Notes under the pieces: model-generated | Seen by the model: the letters and a program-made list of their open reading frames with translations, nothing else | Databases searched by the model: none | What the model was told of the DNA's origin: nothing | Shown here: piece after piece, positions 43,828 to 51,937 of the stretch | Numbering within the stretch: the first letter of the stretch is position 1 | Layout of the letters: each line of letters starts with the position of its first letter | Made by a program: the position numbers and the translations under genes | NCBI GenBank assembly: GCA_031272705.1 | Contig: JAISTG010000044.1 | Coordinates: 1 to 64,000 of the forward strand | Reading direction: 5' to 3' | Origin: Bacteroidales bacterium | GTDB lineage: Bacteria; Bacteroidota; Bacteroidia; Bacteroidales; P3 | DNA: 64,000 nucleotides

Positions 43828-44018
43828 ACTCGCTCCTTTATCCTATATTGAAGCCCTATAACTTGCTTTGTCTCAAATAAAGAAAACCCACGCAACGATA
43901 ATTCGTTTTGATGTTTCCTATGAGACTATATAAATATATAGCAACTGAAATGTTATAGGTTTCAATAGTTTAGAAACAATATACATTACAACTTTTGCAA
44001 CGTTTTACGGCGACAAAA
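43828..44018 (-). ncRNA. Structured leader C
   Basis: On the minus strand the transcript would start GTCGCCGTAAAACG, matching leader A. The outer stem is GTTATAGG (43952-43959) with CCTATAAC (43855-43862). The inner stem is TGAGAC (43921-43926) with GTCTCA (43870-43875). The interior reads GCGTGGGTTTTCTTTATT, like leader A's GTGGGCTTTTTATTC. It precedes the small ORF at 43827. Confidence 0.6.
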
Positions 44019-44023
44019 GTACA

Positions 44024-44031
44024 AATAAATT
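44024..44031 (-). promoter_or_regulatory. Promoter -7 box of leader C
   Basis: TACTTTTG on the minus strand, followed by GTCGCCGTAAAACG. Confidence 0.75.
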
Positions 44032-44080
44032 TTCAAATAATCCTAATTTGAAGATTTATTTTAGTTTTTTATTTTTTTGA

Positions 44081-44194
44081 AACTTGATTATAGAATCCTG
44101 AAACTTGATTATAGATTTCTATAATCAAATTATAACACGCTGGAATTTGATTATAGAATGCTGGAATTTGATTATAGATTGCTATAATTTGATT
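44081..44194. repeat. 21-bp phased array, word AATTTGATT / AACTTGATT (six copies)
   Basis: Copies start at 44081, 44102, 44123 (inverted), 44144, 44165 and 44186, exactly 21 apart, upstream of leader C's promoter and behind the EamA gene. Confidence 0.92.
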
Positions 44195-44257
44195 TCAGAT
44201 TTACGAAAGGTATTTTGCCGGTTATAAAATAGTTATTTGTACGTATAATATGAGGAT

Positions 44258-45184
44258 TTAATGCTTCTTTGCTACTTTCTCGGAATCCATTTGAGCCTTT
44301 GACTTGCTTTGAGTAACGATATATACGCCCAGAAAGACCAAACAAGCCGCCAAAGCCTTGTGCCAGCCAAACAAATCAATCCCTATAGCAATGGAAATGA
44401 GAGTTGTAACTATTGGCTGGAAGTAATTATACATACTTAACGTTGTTGGACGCAGACGAGCCTGCCCAATAGCAATTAAAAGATATGCAACAAAGGTTGC
44501 CATAAGCACTACGTAAAGCACTCTTGCAATTTCACTAATGTCAAGTGCTGCATAATCAACCGCTTTCACACTATCATAACAGAATGGCGTGCTTACAACG
44601 GTGGCAAACAGCAACATCCATTTCATTAACACAACAGGATGATTACGTTTTATTAAATCACGAAAAATAGAAAGATAAGAGGCATATGCCAAACAACTTA
44701 ACAGACAAAACAAATTGCCATGCAACGTACTGCTTTGAGAATGAGAAGTATTGCTTGACAAAATTAAGAGCAACGCTCCGCCGCAACCTATCATTACTCC
44801 TGCAACTTTTTTAATAGTTATTGGCTCTTTGAGATAGCAGGCTGCTATTATCATAGTGATAATCGGCACAAGGGTAACGATGATTGAAGCATCTACGGGA
44901 GAGGTTGAATGTAAGCCTATTACGAAAAACATTTGGTTTAAAACTATACAAAATAATGATGCTAAAAAAAATAAATCTATATCTTTTTTTGTGGCTTTAT
45001 ATTCTTTGGAAATAAACATGGATGCAATCCAGAACGCCGCCGCCGCACCAACAAAACGAAAGAACGTTAAAGCCAAAGGCTGAATATGACCAATGCTTAA
45101 AACAGATTTGGTTATTGGAGTATTGCAACCGAAAATTAAATTAACGGCAAGAATAGATAAATGCCCTTTGGGTACTTCTTTCAT
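44258..45184 (-). CDS. EamA-family (DMT) transporter
   Basis: Start at ATG 45184 (MKEVPKGHLSIL), which follows the promoter box. The longer frame to 45286 runs through the promoter. 308 residues with ten membrane helices in two EamA repeats (ILAVNLIFGCNTPITKSVL in helix 1; PLALTFFRFVGAAAAFWIA; FVIGLHSTSPVDASIIVTL; second repeat from GNLFCLLSCLAYASYLSIF). Ends in a basic tail (QSKSKAQMDSEKVAKKH). The family exports small metabolites or amino acids; the substrate is unknown. Confidence 0.88.
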   Translation of the reverse strand: MKEVPKGHLSILAVNLIFGCNTPITKSVLSIGHIQPLALTFFRFVGAAAAFWIASMFISKEYKATKKDIDLFFLASLFCIVLNQMFFVIGLHSTSPVDASIIVTLVPIITMIIAACYLKEPITIKKVAGVMIGCGGALLLILSSNTSHSQSSTLHGNLFCLLSCLAYASYLSIFRDLIKRNHPVVLMKWMLLFATVVSTPFCYDSVKAVDYAALDISEIARVLYVVLMATFVAYLLIAIGQARLRPTTLSMYNYFQPIVTTLISIAIGIDLFGWHKALAACLVFLGVYIVTQSKSKAQMDSEKVAKKH

Positions 45185-45200
45185 AGATGTAATTTTTTGG

Positions 45201-45208
45201 CAAAAGTA
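45201..45208 (-). promoter_or_regulatory. Promoter -7 box of the EamA gene
   Basis: TACTTTTG on the minus strand, 16 bases upstream of the ATG; decides the start at 45184. Confidence 0.75.
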
Positions 45209-45250
45209 GTATTTTTTTATCGGAAATTGGGCTTTTATTAAGTTTTGTTG

Positions 45251-45258
45251 TACTTTTG
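45251..45258 (+). promoter_or_regulatory. Plus-strand promoter-like box, divergent from the EamA gene
   Basis: TACTTTTG on the plus strand. The only frame behind it is a 39-codon ORF (45330-45449, MENISYPIVWKHLIEVKAKT...) that runs into the end of the convergent lipoprotein gene. Confidence 0.45.
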
Positions 45259-45329
45259 TTGACTCAAAAACATAGAAATGAAACATAGATTGTACATATT
45301 AAAATTCAAAAATAATTCATAACAAACTT

Positions 45330-45449
45330 ATGGAAAACATTAGTTATCCGATAGTTTGGAAACATTTAATTGAAGTCAAAGCCAAAACGCCCAAAAGCAC
45401 AAAACATAAAACAGAAACCGCTATAGAGGTTAATTCAAATTATGTTTAG
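45330..45449 (+). CDS. Very small ORF, doubtful
   Basis: 39 codons behind a promoter-like box, Lys/Thr-rich with no hydrophobic segment. Its 3' end overlaps the convergent lipoprotein gene by 20 bases. No homology can be judged; it is listed only because of the promoter. Confidence 0.2.
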   Translation: MENISYPIVWKHLIEVKAKTPKSTKHKTETAIEVNSNYV

Positions 45450-45942
45450 ATGTTACGGAAGAGTCATTGGTGGCGTCAAAAGGAATCATATTCGGATCGT
45501 TTTCAGGCATATATATACCCGCTTCGCTGAATTGCACGGCATCAAACCTGTCTATGCCAAAGAGAAGTATTGAATAGTTGAGATGGAAAACCGTCCATCG
45601 TTCATTTTCTTTAAGCAAAAGCCAGTCAAGAATAAAAATAAATCCGTTAAAATCTTCAACTTCCACCGATATTTCTGCATTCTTGCCTTCTATTTTTGCA
45701 CAAAGCAAATTTATTCGTTTGAATTTAACATGATTTGTACCTATATCCCGTATGATTTGAGCAAAAGGCAGGAAATTTTTATGCGACAGGTTAAAAAGCA
45801 AAGTGTAATTCCCTTCATTGACAGCGTTAAGGAAACTTTTCATTGTTTTTTTTGCAGATTTCTCATCCCTTTCCTGCTCACTTATGCAGGAAATCGCCCA
45901 AACAGACAGCAGGAGTATGAAAATAAAATGCCGCAATTTCAT
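45430..45942 (-). CDS. Small lipoprotein, NTF2/DUF4878-like
   Basis: 170 residues with lipobox AISC (LLLSVWAISCISEQ, cysteine about residue 19). A helix follows (SAKKTMKSFLNAVNEGNYTL), then alternating strands (NAEISVEVEDFNGFIFILDW, ENERWTVFHLNYSI), the layout of small NTF2-like periplasmic lipoproteins. The C-terminal 25 residues are unstructured. Promoter box 45975-45982. Role unknown. Confidence 0.75.
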   Translation of the reverse strand: MKLRHFIFILLLSVWAISCISEQERDEKSAKKTMKSFLNAVNEGNYTLLFNLSHKNFLPFAQIIRDIGTNHVKFKRINLLCAKIEGKNAEISVEVEDFNGFIFILDWLLLKENERWTVFHLNYSILLFGIDRFDAVQFSEAGIYMPENDPNMIPFDATNDSSVTSKHNLN

Positions 45943-45974
45943 TTTGTTTATTTATTTTAGATTAAAAAACGCAG

Positions 45975-45982
45975 CAAAGATA
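45975..45982 (-). promoter_or_regulatory. Promoter -7 box of the small lipoprotein
   Basis: TATCTTTG on the minus strand, 32 bases upstream of the start. Confidence 0.7.
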
Positions 45983-46068
45983 TAAAAAATTATTAACATT
46001 TATATTTTTATTTGTAATACTTGGTGTAATGAAGTAGCCGTAGATGTTTTTATTATGGTATTTTTTTG

Positions 46069-46076
46069 TATTTTTG
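46069..46076 (+). promoter_or_regulatory. Promoter -7 box of the polyprenyl synthase operon
   Basis: TATTTTTG, 30 bases upstream of the chosen ATG at 46107; it excludes the longer frame from 46044. Confidence 0.7.
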
Positions 46077-46106
46077 CCAACTAAATTTTTAACAAAACGT
46101 AAAAAT

Positions 46107-47081
46107 ATGACTTCGTTAGACCATTTACAAACTTTGGCAGTGCAATGCGTGGAGCAGGAATTGTTTTTGAATGAGCCATTATCTCTATATGAACCGGTAA
46201 ATTATGGTATGCGTCAGGGTGGAAAACGGATTCGCCCCTTACTTGTCCTGTTAGCAACCGATATGTTTGGAGGAGATATTCATAAGGCGACACAGGCGGC
46301 TGTGGCAGTGGAGATTTTGCATAATTTTACTTTACTCCACGATGATATAATGGACAAATCGCCGTTTAGAAGAGGGCAACCGACCTGTTATAAGCAGTTC
46401 GGTACAAATGCAGCCATTCTTTCAGGTGATGCAATGTTTGCTATGGCAGTGCGTAAGTGCTTTGAATATGAACCGAATGTAGCATACAAATTGGCAAAGG
46501 TGCTTTCTCAAACGTCAATTGAAATATGCAAAGGACAGGCTTTGGATATGGATTTTGAGAAACAAGATAATGTTACCATAAATCAATATCTTGAAATGGT
46601 GAGACTTAAAACCTCTGTGCTACTTGGATGTTCGTTAGAGTCAGGAGCAATTATCGCCAATGTCAATGCACATCAAATTAAATTATTACGTGATTTTGGC
46701 GAACTGATAGGTATAGCTTTTCAAATACAGGACGATGTGCTGGATTGTTGGGGCTGTTTTGAATCGTTTGGAAAGGTAAAAGGCAAGGATATTATTGATA
46801 ATAAAAAAACTTTCCTTTACTTAAAAGCTTTAGAAATGGCAAATGAAGAGCAGAAAAAAGAACTTTTACAAATTTTTTCTGCTAATGATATAAATCAAAA
46901 CGAAAAAGTAGAGAAAGTAATTACAGTTTATGATTCGTTGAAAATAAGAGAGTTTGCTGAAAATTTCATTAAGGATTATACGGAAAAAGCGATGGAAAAT
47001 CTGAAAAAAATATCTGTAAATGCTCAATCAAAAGAAAATCTTATTACTTTTGCAAATTCTTTAATGAAAAGAGAAAAATAA
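46107..47081 (+). CDS. Polyprenyl diphosphate synthase (trans type)
   Basis: Condenses isopentenyl diphosphate onto allylic diphosphates to make the polyprenyl chain of quinones or lipid carriers. 324 aa from ATG 46107. Motifs are GGKRIRPLLVLLATD (about 33-47), the first aspartate-rich motif LLHDDIMDKSPFRRGQPT (DDxxD, about 80), GDAMFAMAV, and the second, FQIQDDVLDCWG (about 210), then KGKDIIDNKKT. Chain length cannot be set from this, though octaprenyl-type synthases are the usual class of this length. 32 bases before clpP, possibly one transcript. Confidence 0.92.
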   Translation: MTSLDHLQTLAVQCVEQELFLNEPLSLYEPVNYGMRQGGKRIRPLLVLLATDMFGGDIHKATQAAVAVEILHNFTLLHDDIMDKSPFRRGQPTCYKQFGTNAAILSGDAMFAMAVRKCFEYEPNVAYKLAKVLSQTSIEICKGQALDMDFEKQDNVTINQYLEMVRLKTSVLLGCSLESGAIIANVNAHQIKLLRDFGELIGIAFQIQDDVLDCWGCFESFGKVKGKDIIDNKKTFLYLKALEMANEEQKKELLQIFSANDINQNEKVEKVITVYDSLKIREFAENFIKDYTEKAMENLKKISVNAQSKENLITFANSLMKREK

Positions 47082-47113
47082 TTTATTCAAACTATATAAA
47101 ATAAGAAATTAAA

Positions 47114-47788
47114 ATGGAAAACATAGGTAAGGAATTTAGATTATATGCTGTCAAACACAGGAATATCAACAGCATAACGCTTGACCGTTATCGCAAACAA
47201 AGTGCCTACATCAACCCTACAATCATTGAGGAACGGCAATTAAACGTTGCACAGATGGATGTTTTTTCCCGTTTGATGATGGAAAGGATTATCTTTCTTG
47301 GAACGGCGATTGATGACGATGTTGCTAACATTATTCAGGCTCAACTGCTGTTTTTGGAGAGTGTTGATGCAAAGCGTGAAATTCAAATATATCTTAACTC
47401 TCCCGGAGGTTATGTTCATGCCGGTCTTGGCATATATGACACGATGCAGTACATATCCTCTGACGTTGCAACAATATGTACTGGACTTGCTGCGTCAATG
47501 GCATCTGTTATCCTTTGTGCAGGAGAGAACGGAAAACGTTCAGCATTGGAGCATTCAAGAGTTATGATTCACCAACCGCTTGGAGGTGCTGAGGGACAGG
47601 CATCCGACATTGAGATTGCTGCACGTGAGATAATTAAAACCAAGCAGGAACTTTACAAAATCATATCCAAACATAGCGGACAAACAATAGAACGCATTGA
47701 AAAGGACTCAGACCGAGACCATTGGCTTACTTCGCAGGAGGCATTGGAATATGGAATGATTGACAGGATACTTACAAAAAAGAAATAG
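47114..47788 (+). CDS. clpP: ATP-dependent Clp protease proteolytic subunit
   Basis: Serine protease that forms the double heptameric ClpP barrel fed by ClpX or ClpA/C. 224 aa. Catalytic triad: Ser in GLAASMASVIL, His in RVMIHQPLGG, Asp in the SDRDHWLTSQEALEYG block. The N-terminus is longer than E. coli ClpP (about 25 extra residues before ERQLNVAQMDVF) and may be processed. Unlike the common tig-clpP-clpX order, the next gene is ribE and no clpX is nearby. Confidence 0.94.
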   Translation: MENIGKEFRLYAVKHRNINSITLDRYRKQSAYINPTIIEERQLNVAQMDVFSRLMMERIIFLGTAIDDDVANIIQAQLLFLESVDAKREIQIYLNSPGGYVHAGLGIYDTMQYISSDVATICTGLAASMASVILCAGENGKRSALEHSRVMIHQPLGGAEGQASDIEIAAREIIKTKQELYKIISKHSGQTIERIEKDSDRDHWLTSQEALEYGMIDRILTKKK

Positions 47789-47792
47789 CAAA

Positions 47793-48428
47793 ATGTTCAC
47801 GGGTATAGTAGAAACTGTGGCGAAGGTAATGGCGATTGAGCAGGAGCAAACCAATTATCATTTTACTCTTTCAGTGCCTTTTGCCAATGAATTGAGTATT
47901 GACCAGTCTATGGCTCACGATGGTTGTTGCCTTACGATTGTTAAAGTTAACAAAGAGGCAAATACTTATGTTGTAACGGCAATGAAAGAGACTATGGATA
48001 AGACAAATCTCAGCACGTGGAAGGTAGGCACGGAGGTAAATGTGGAACGGAGTATGAAAATGGGCGGACGGCTTGACGGACACATCGTTCAGGGACACGT
48101 TGATACGACTGCGATTTGTGAAAAAATAATTGATGAAGGCGGTTCGTGGCGTTATTTTTTCAAATTTAAGGAAAGCAATCAACTCACAGTGCCTAAGGGT
48201 TCTATCTCCGTTAATGGGGTGAGTTTAACAGTAGTTGATAGCGGTAAGAATACGTTTTCCGTGTCCATAATCCCATATACGCAACAGGTTACCAACTTTC
48301 ATAATTTTGTAATTGGGAGCGAGGTAAATATAGAATTTGATGTGCTTGGTAAGTACGTGCAACGGCTTATGGAAGAGTACTTTCGCAGTGCTGAAACTGG
48401 CAATGCCACTCCACAAATAAATTATTAA
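47793..48428 (+). CDS. ribE: Riboflavin synthase (alpha subunit)
   Basis: Dismutates two dimethyl-ribityllumazines into riboflavin. I start at ATG 47793 (MFTGIVETVAKV), the conserved family N-terminus; the upstream start at 47760 overlaps clpP. 211 aa with the two lumazine-binding repeats: MAHDGCCLTIVKV with GGRLDGHIVQGHVDT in the first, and PKGSISVNGVSLTVV in the second. It follows clpP by 4 bases, so they are probably co-transcribed. Together with ribBA at 10 kb it covers the ends of the flavin pathway. Confidence 0.95.
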   Translation: MFTGIVETVAKVMAIEQEQTNYHFTLSVPFANELSIDQSMAHDGCCLTIVKVNKEANTYVVTAMKETMDKTNLSTWKVGTEVNVERSMKMGGRLDGHIVQGHVDTTAICEKIIDEGGSWRYFFKFKESNQLTVPKGSISVNGVSLTVVDSGKNTFSVSIIPYTQQVTNFHNFVIGSEVNIEFDVLGKYVQRLMEEYFRSAETGNATPQINY

Positions 48429-48447
48429 AATTTTGTATATAATAAAC

Positions 48448-48482
48448 AAAAGCCCGATAATGTAATGTAGTCGGGCTTTATT
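48448..48482. terminator. Bidirectional intrinsic terminator
   Basis: AAAAGCCCGA / TCGGGCTTTA with a loop of about 13 bases between the convergent ribE and ATPase-domain genes. Confidence 0.85.
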
Positions 48483-48521
48483 TGTGTTTATTGACTAATT
48501 CTGTACAGTTATTATAGCAAA

Positions 48522-49070
48522 TTATTGATTAGCACTTATTTCAGCAAGATTTGTATTGATCATTTCGGTTAAGGCACGCATGATTTCGGCATTGTTGAGA
48601 CTCATTCCGTCCAATGCTTCTCTGATTTCCGCAGTATCAAAAACATATTCACCATAATCGGTAACGTATCTGTAAATGAACCTTATCGTTTCATTCATTG
48701 CAGCCGTCATCACAACAGCCCCAGCCAAATCTCCAAGAGGTGGGCGATCAATACTATTATGTTCAAACCAGAATGTAAGTTGTGTTCCTTTCCCTTCCGT
48801 ACTTTGCAGGTCAAATCCGCCATTACATCTCTCCGCATTCATTTTTACGAGAGGCAAACCTAAACCTACTTTTCTCGTTGTACGTGATGTGACATAAGGG
48901 TCGGTAACCTTAGCAAGCATTTCCTCACTCATACCGCAACCATCGTCAATTATCTCAAAGCGAAATACATTGTTTTTTATGCTGTCAGTAACATTGAGAA
49001 TTACTTGTGTAGAACCTGCAACGGTAGAATTTGCAAGTAAATCCAATACATGTAATGATAAATCCTTCAT
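48522..49070 (-). CDS. GHKL (HATPase_c) ATP-binding protein
   Basis: 182 residues. Histidine-kinase-type ATPase fold without a phospho-accepting His domain: an N-box region (LHVLDLLANSTVAGSTQVIL), G1 box IIDDGCGMSEEML, G2 box RKVGLGLPLVKMNAERCNGG and GKGTQLTFWF. The last about 80 residues are a separate helical piece. Stand-alone proteins of this type occur near anaerobic redox genes in other bacteria, but here the only partner is hppA. Start and hppA stop overlap by one base (TAATG), so translation is coupled. Role unknown. Confidence 0.85.
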   Translation of the reverse strand: MKDLSLHVLDLLANSTVAGSTQVILNVTDSIKNNVFRFEIIDDGCGMSEEMLAKVTDPYVTSRTTRKVGLGLPLVKMNAERCNGGFDLQSTEGKGTQLTFWFEHNSIDRPPLGDLAGAVVMTAAMNETIRFIYRYVTDYGEYVFDTAEIREALDGMSLNNAEIMRALTEMINTNLAEISANQ

Positions 49071-51478
49071 TACTTTTTATCTATTCGCATTTTGTAGAAA
49101 GAACGCCACACAAACACCACAGCAACAAGGAAAAAGGCTATTCCAAAATACGGAGCAATGCTTTTGAAATTCTCACTTATTGCAATTTCCATTGCCAATA
49201 ATCCAAACAAAGTAGTGAATTTGATTATTGGATTAAGGGCTACCGATGACGTATCCTTAAAAGGGTCTCCAACCGTATCTCCAACAACAGCCGCATCGTG
49301 CAAAGGTGTTCCTTTCGCCTGCATATCAACTTCTACTACCTTCTTTGCATTATCCCAACTTCCCCCTGCATTAGCCATAAAGACCGCCTGAAATAACCCG
49401 AACAGAGCAATGGAAATAAGATAACTTATGAATAGAGATACCGCTTCATTACCACCAATTCCCGCAGGAGAAGATAAACATGCAATACCCAGAGCAAAGA
49501 AAAAGATTGCTATAAAGATATTAAACATTCCTTTTTGTGCATACTGCGTACATATCTTAACAACTTCAACCGATTTACTTTCATCTGCTTTCTTTGGAGC
49601 GTCAGGGTCAAGGTTTATATGTTTCTTTATGTACTCTACGGCACGATAAGCACCCGTTGTAACGGCTTGTGTAGATGCCCCTGTGAACCAATAGACCACC
49701 GCACCGCCAAGTAAAAATCCAAGAATGGTATAAGGATTTAATATGTTCAAAATTTCTGATGGTTCTATGCCCAATGTGTTTTTCAACATCAAAATTAGCG
49801 AAAATATCATAGTAGTTGCTCCAACTACGGCAGTACCTATGAGTACCGGCTTTGCGGTTGCCTTAAACGTATTCCCCGCTCCGTCATTGGCTTCAAGATA
49901 ATACTTTGATTTTTCCCAATCAGGTTTAAATCCGAAGTCTTTTTCTATTTCTTCATCAATGTTTTCAACGTCCTCAATCAACGATAACTCATACACACTT
50001 TGAGCATTGTCCGTTACGGGACCATAAGAATCCACCGCAATAGTAACCGGACCCATTCCAAGCATACCAAACGCCACCAAACCAAAGGCAAAGATTGACG
50101 GATAGACCATTATACCGACCAATGCACCACTTTGAGTATAAGCAAAGAACATTAAGAGAACAAAAACCAAACCTGTCCAGAACGCAGAGAAGTTTCCAGA
50201 TACAAAACCCGAAAGAATGTTCAACGAAGCCCCACCTTCCTGAGATGCTTTTACTACTTCATTCACGTGAGCCGACTTTGGAGAGGTGAAAATCTTCGTT
50301 ATCTCAGGTATAACTGCTGCTCCAAGCGTTCCGCACGAAATAATAAGGGACAGAATCCACCAAAGAGAAGTATTACCGCTTAAATCACCAATCAGCAGGT
50401 AAGAAGTAACAAACGTAGATGCAATAGAAAGAATAGAGGTTATCCATACAAGAGACGTAAGCGGTGCTTCAAAGTCCAAATTGTCTGCTTTGCCGTAACG
50501 AACCTTTGATATGAATTTGTTAATCCAAAAACTGACAATAGAAGTTACCACTCCAAGAATACGCATTGTAAATATCCATACAAGCAGTTCTCGTTGTATT
50601 TCCACATTAGGAATAGCCAGTAGGATAAAACTTACCAAAGCCACACCCGTAACGCCGTAAGTTTCAAATCCATCAGCCGTTGGTCCTACCGAATCGCCGG
50701 CATTGTCGCCCGTACAGTCGGCAATAACGCCCGGATTACGCGGATCGTCTTCGCCGATTTTGAATACAACTTTCATTAAATCGGAACCAATATCGGCAAT
50801 CTTTGTAAAGATACCGCCCGCTATTCGTAACGCCGAAGCACCAAGGCTTTCACCGATAGCAAAACCTATAAAGCACGCTCCCGAAAGGTGAGTCGGCATC
50901 AGCAAAAGTATGACTAACATCAGGAAAAGTTCAACACAAATCAACACAACGCCAATACTCATACCTGCATCCAAAGGAATGTTGAGCAGTTTCAGCGGTT
51001 GGCGGCGAAGAGATGCGAAAGCCATACGCGAATTCGCCAGAGTATTCATCCTGATGCCGTATTGGGCTACCGCATAAGAGCCACATATCCCGACAACAGT
51101 CCAGAATAATATAAGTAAAACACCACCTAATCCAAAGGTCTCGCCGTTTTCGCCTTCTGTAAGAAAGCCAAAATAACCCGCAACCGCCACTCCAATAAAC
51201 AGAAAGAGGATTGCAAGAAAGCGACCCTGCTGTTTAAGATACGTGGAACAGGTTTTGTAAATCACCTTTGCTATGTCAAGCATTGACTGATGGGCAGGTA
51301 ATTTCCTCACGTTCAAGAAGTGATACAGCCCGAAAACCAATCCAAGCAATGCAATTAAAAATCCCCAGTGGAGAATGCCGAATTCGTGAATTGATTGCGG
51401 CACTTTCAAATTTGCCTCGCTTGCCATCGTTAAGGTAGGACTGCAAAAGGCAAATAATAATGTTGTTTTACGTTTCAT
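49070..51478 (-). CDS. hppA: Membrane-bound sodium/proton-translocating pyrophosphatase
   Basis: Couples PPi hydrolysis to ion pumping across the inner membrane, useful for energy saving in anaerobes. 802 aa, about 16 membrane helices. Signatures are KIADIGSDLMKVVFKIGEDD and PRNPGVIADCTGDNAGDSVG (PPi/Mg site, about 225-260), GGASLNILSGF, DNAQSVYELSLI, AGNTFKATAKPVLIG, and GGSWDNAKKVVE with DAAVVGDTVGDPFKDTSS at the end. Related Bacteroides enzymes are Na+-pumping or Na+/H+-pumping; I cannot settle the ion here. The N-terminus has an extra helix (MASEANLKV region preceded by a signal-like stretch). Confidence 0.95.
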   Translation of the reverse strand: MKRKTTLLFAFCSPTLTMASEANLKVPQSIHEFGILHWGFLIALLGLVFGLYHFLNVRKLPAHQSMLDIAKVIYKTCSTYLKQQGRFLAILFLFIGVAVAGYFGFLTEGENGETFGLGGVLLILFWTVVGICGSYAVAQYGIRMNTLANSRMAFASLRRQPLKLLNIPLDAGMSIGVVLICVELFLMLVILLLMPTHLSGACFIGFAIGESLGASALRIAGGIFTKIADIGSDLMKVVFKIGEDDPRNPGVIADCTGDNAGDSVGPTADGFETYGVTGVALVSFILLAIPNVEIQRELLVWIFTMRILGVVTSIVSFWINKFISKVRYGKADNLDFEAPLTSLVWITSILSIASTFVTSYLLIGDLSGNTSLWWILSLIISCGTLGAAVIPEITKIFTSPKSAHVNEVVKASQEGGASLNILSGFVSGNFSAFWTGLVFVLLMFFAYTQSGALVGIMVYPSIFAFGLVAFGMLGMGPVTIAVDSYGPVTDNAQSVYELSLIEDVENIDEEIEKDFGFKPDWEKSKYYLEANDGAGNTFKATAKPVLIGTAVVGATTMIFSLILMLKNTLGIEPSEILNILNPYTILGFLLGGAVVYWFTGASTQAVTTGAYRAVEYIKKHINLDPDAPKKADESKSVEVVKICTQYAQKGMFNIFIAIFFFALGIACLSSPAGIGGNEAVSLFISYLISIALFGLFQAVFMANAGGSWDNAKKVVEVDMQAKGTPLHDAAVVGDTVGDPFKDTSSVALNPIIKFTTLFGLLAMEIAISENFKSIAPYFGIAFFLVAVVFVWRSFYKMRIDKK

Positions 51479-51520
51479 TTTTTCAAAGATTAAATTCGAA
51501 AATTATTTTATTACAGCCTG

Positions 51521-51528
51521 CAAAAGTA
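51521..51528 (-). promoter_or_regulatory. Promoter -7 box of hppA and the ATPase-domain gene
   Basis: TACTTTTG on the minus strand, 42 bases upstream of the hppA start. Confidence 0.75.
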
Positions 51529-51630
51529 ATAAAAAAATATAATATAATTGCATTTTAGTTTTCATCAATGACGTTTTAGAGTATTGAAACGGATTTTGAA
51601 TATATTTTGATACACATAAAAATCAATTAG

Positions 51631-51849
51631 AATCAAAGAATATTCATCTAAAACTTGCCTTCATTCATCTATAATCAAATTCTAACGTTCCGGAATCAAA
51701 TTACAGAAATCTATAATCAAGTTTCAGGATTCTATAATCAAATTCTAGCGTTCTATAATCAAGTTTCAGGATTCTGAAATCAAATTACAGAAATCTATAA
51801 TCAAATTACAGAATTCTATAATCAAATTATAATTTGCCGGAATTTGATT
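51631..51849. repeat. 21-bp phased array, word AATCAAATT / AATCAAGTT (eleven positions)
   Basis: Words start at 51631 and 51652 (both degenerate), then 51673, 51694, 51715, 51736, 51757, 51778, 51799, 51820 and 51841 (inverted), every step exactly 21. It fills the gap between hppA and the TlpA gene; nothing else is seen there. Confidence 0.95.
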
Positions 51850-51937
51850 TGAGTACGCCGAACTAAAGGAGTAGGAAAACAAAAACCGCTTCAGTTTTAT
51901 ACTAAAGCGGAAAAAAAATATAAAAAAAATTAAATTT

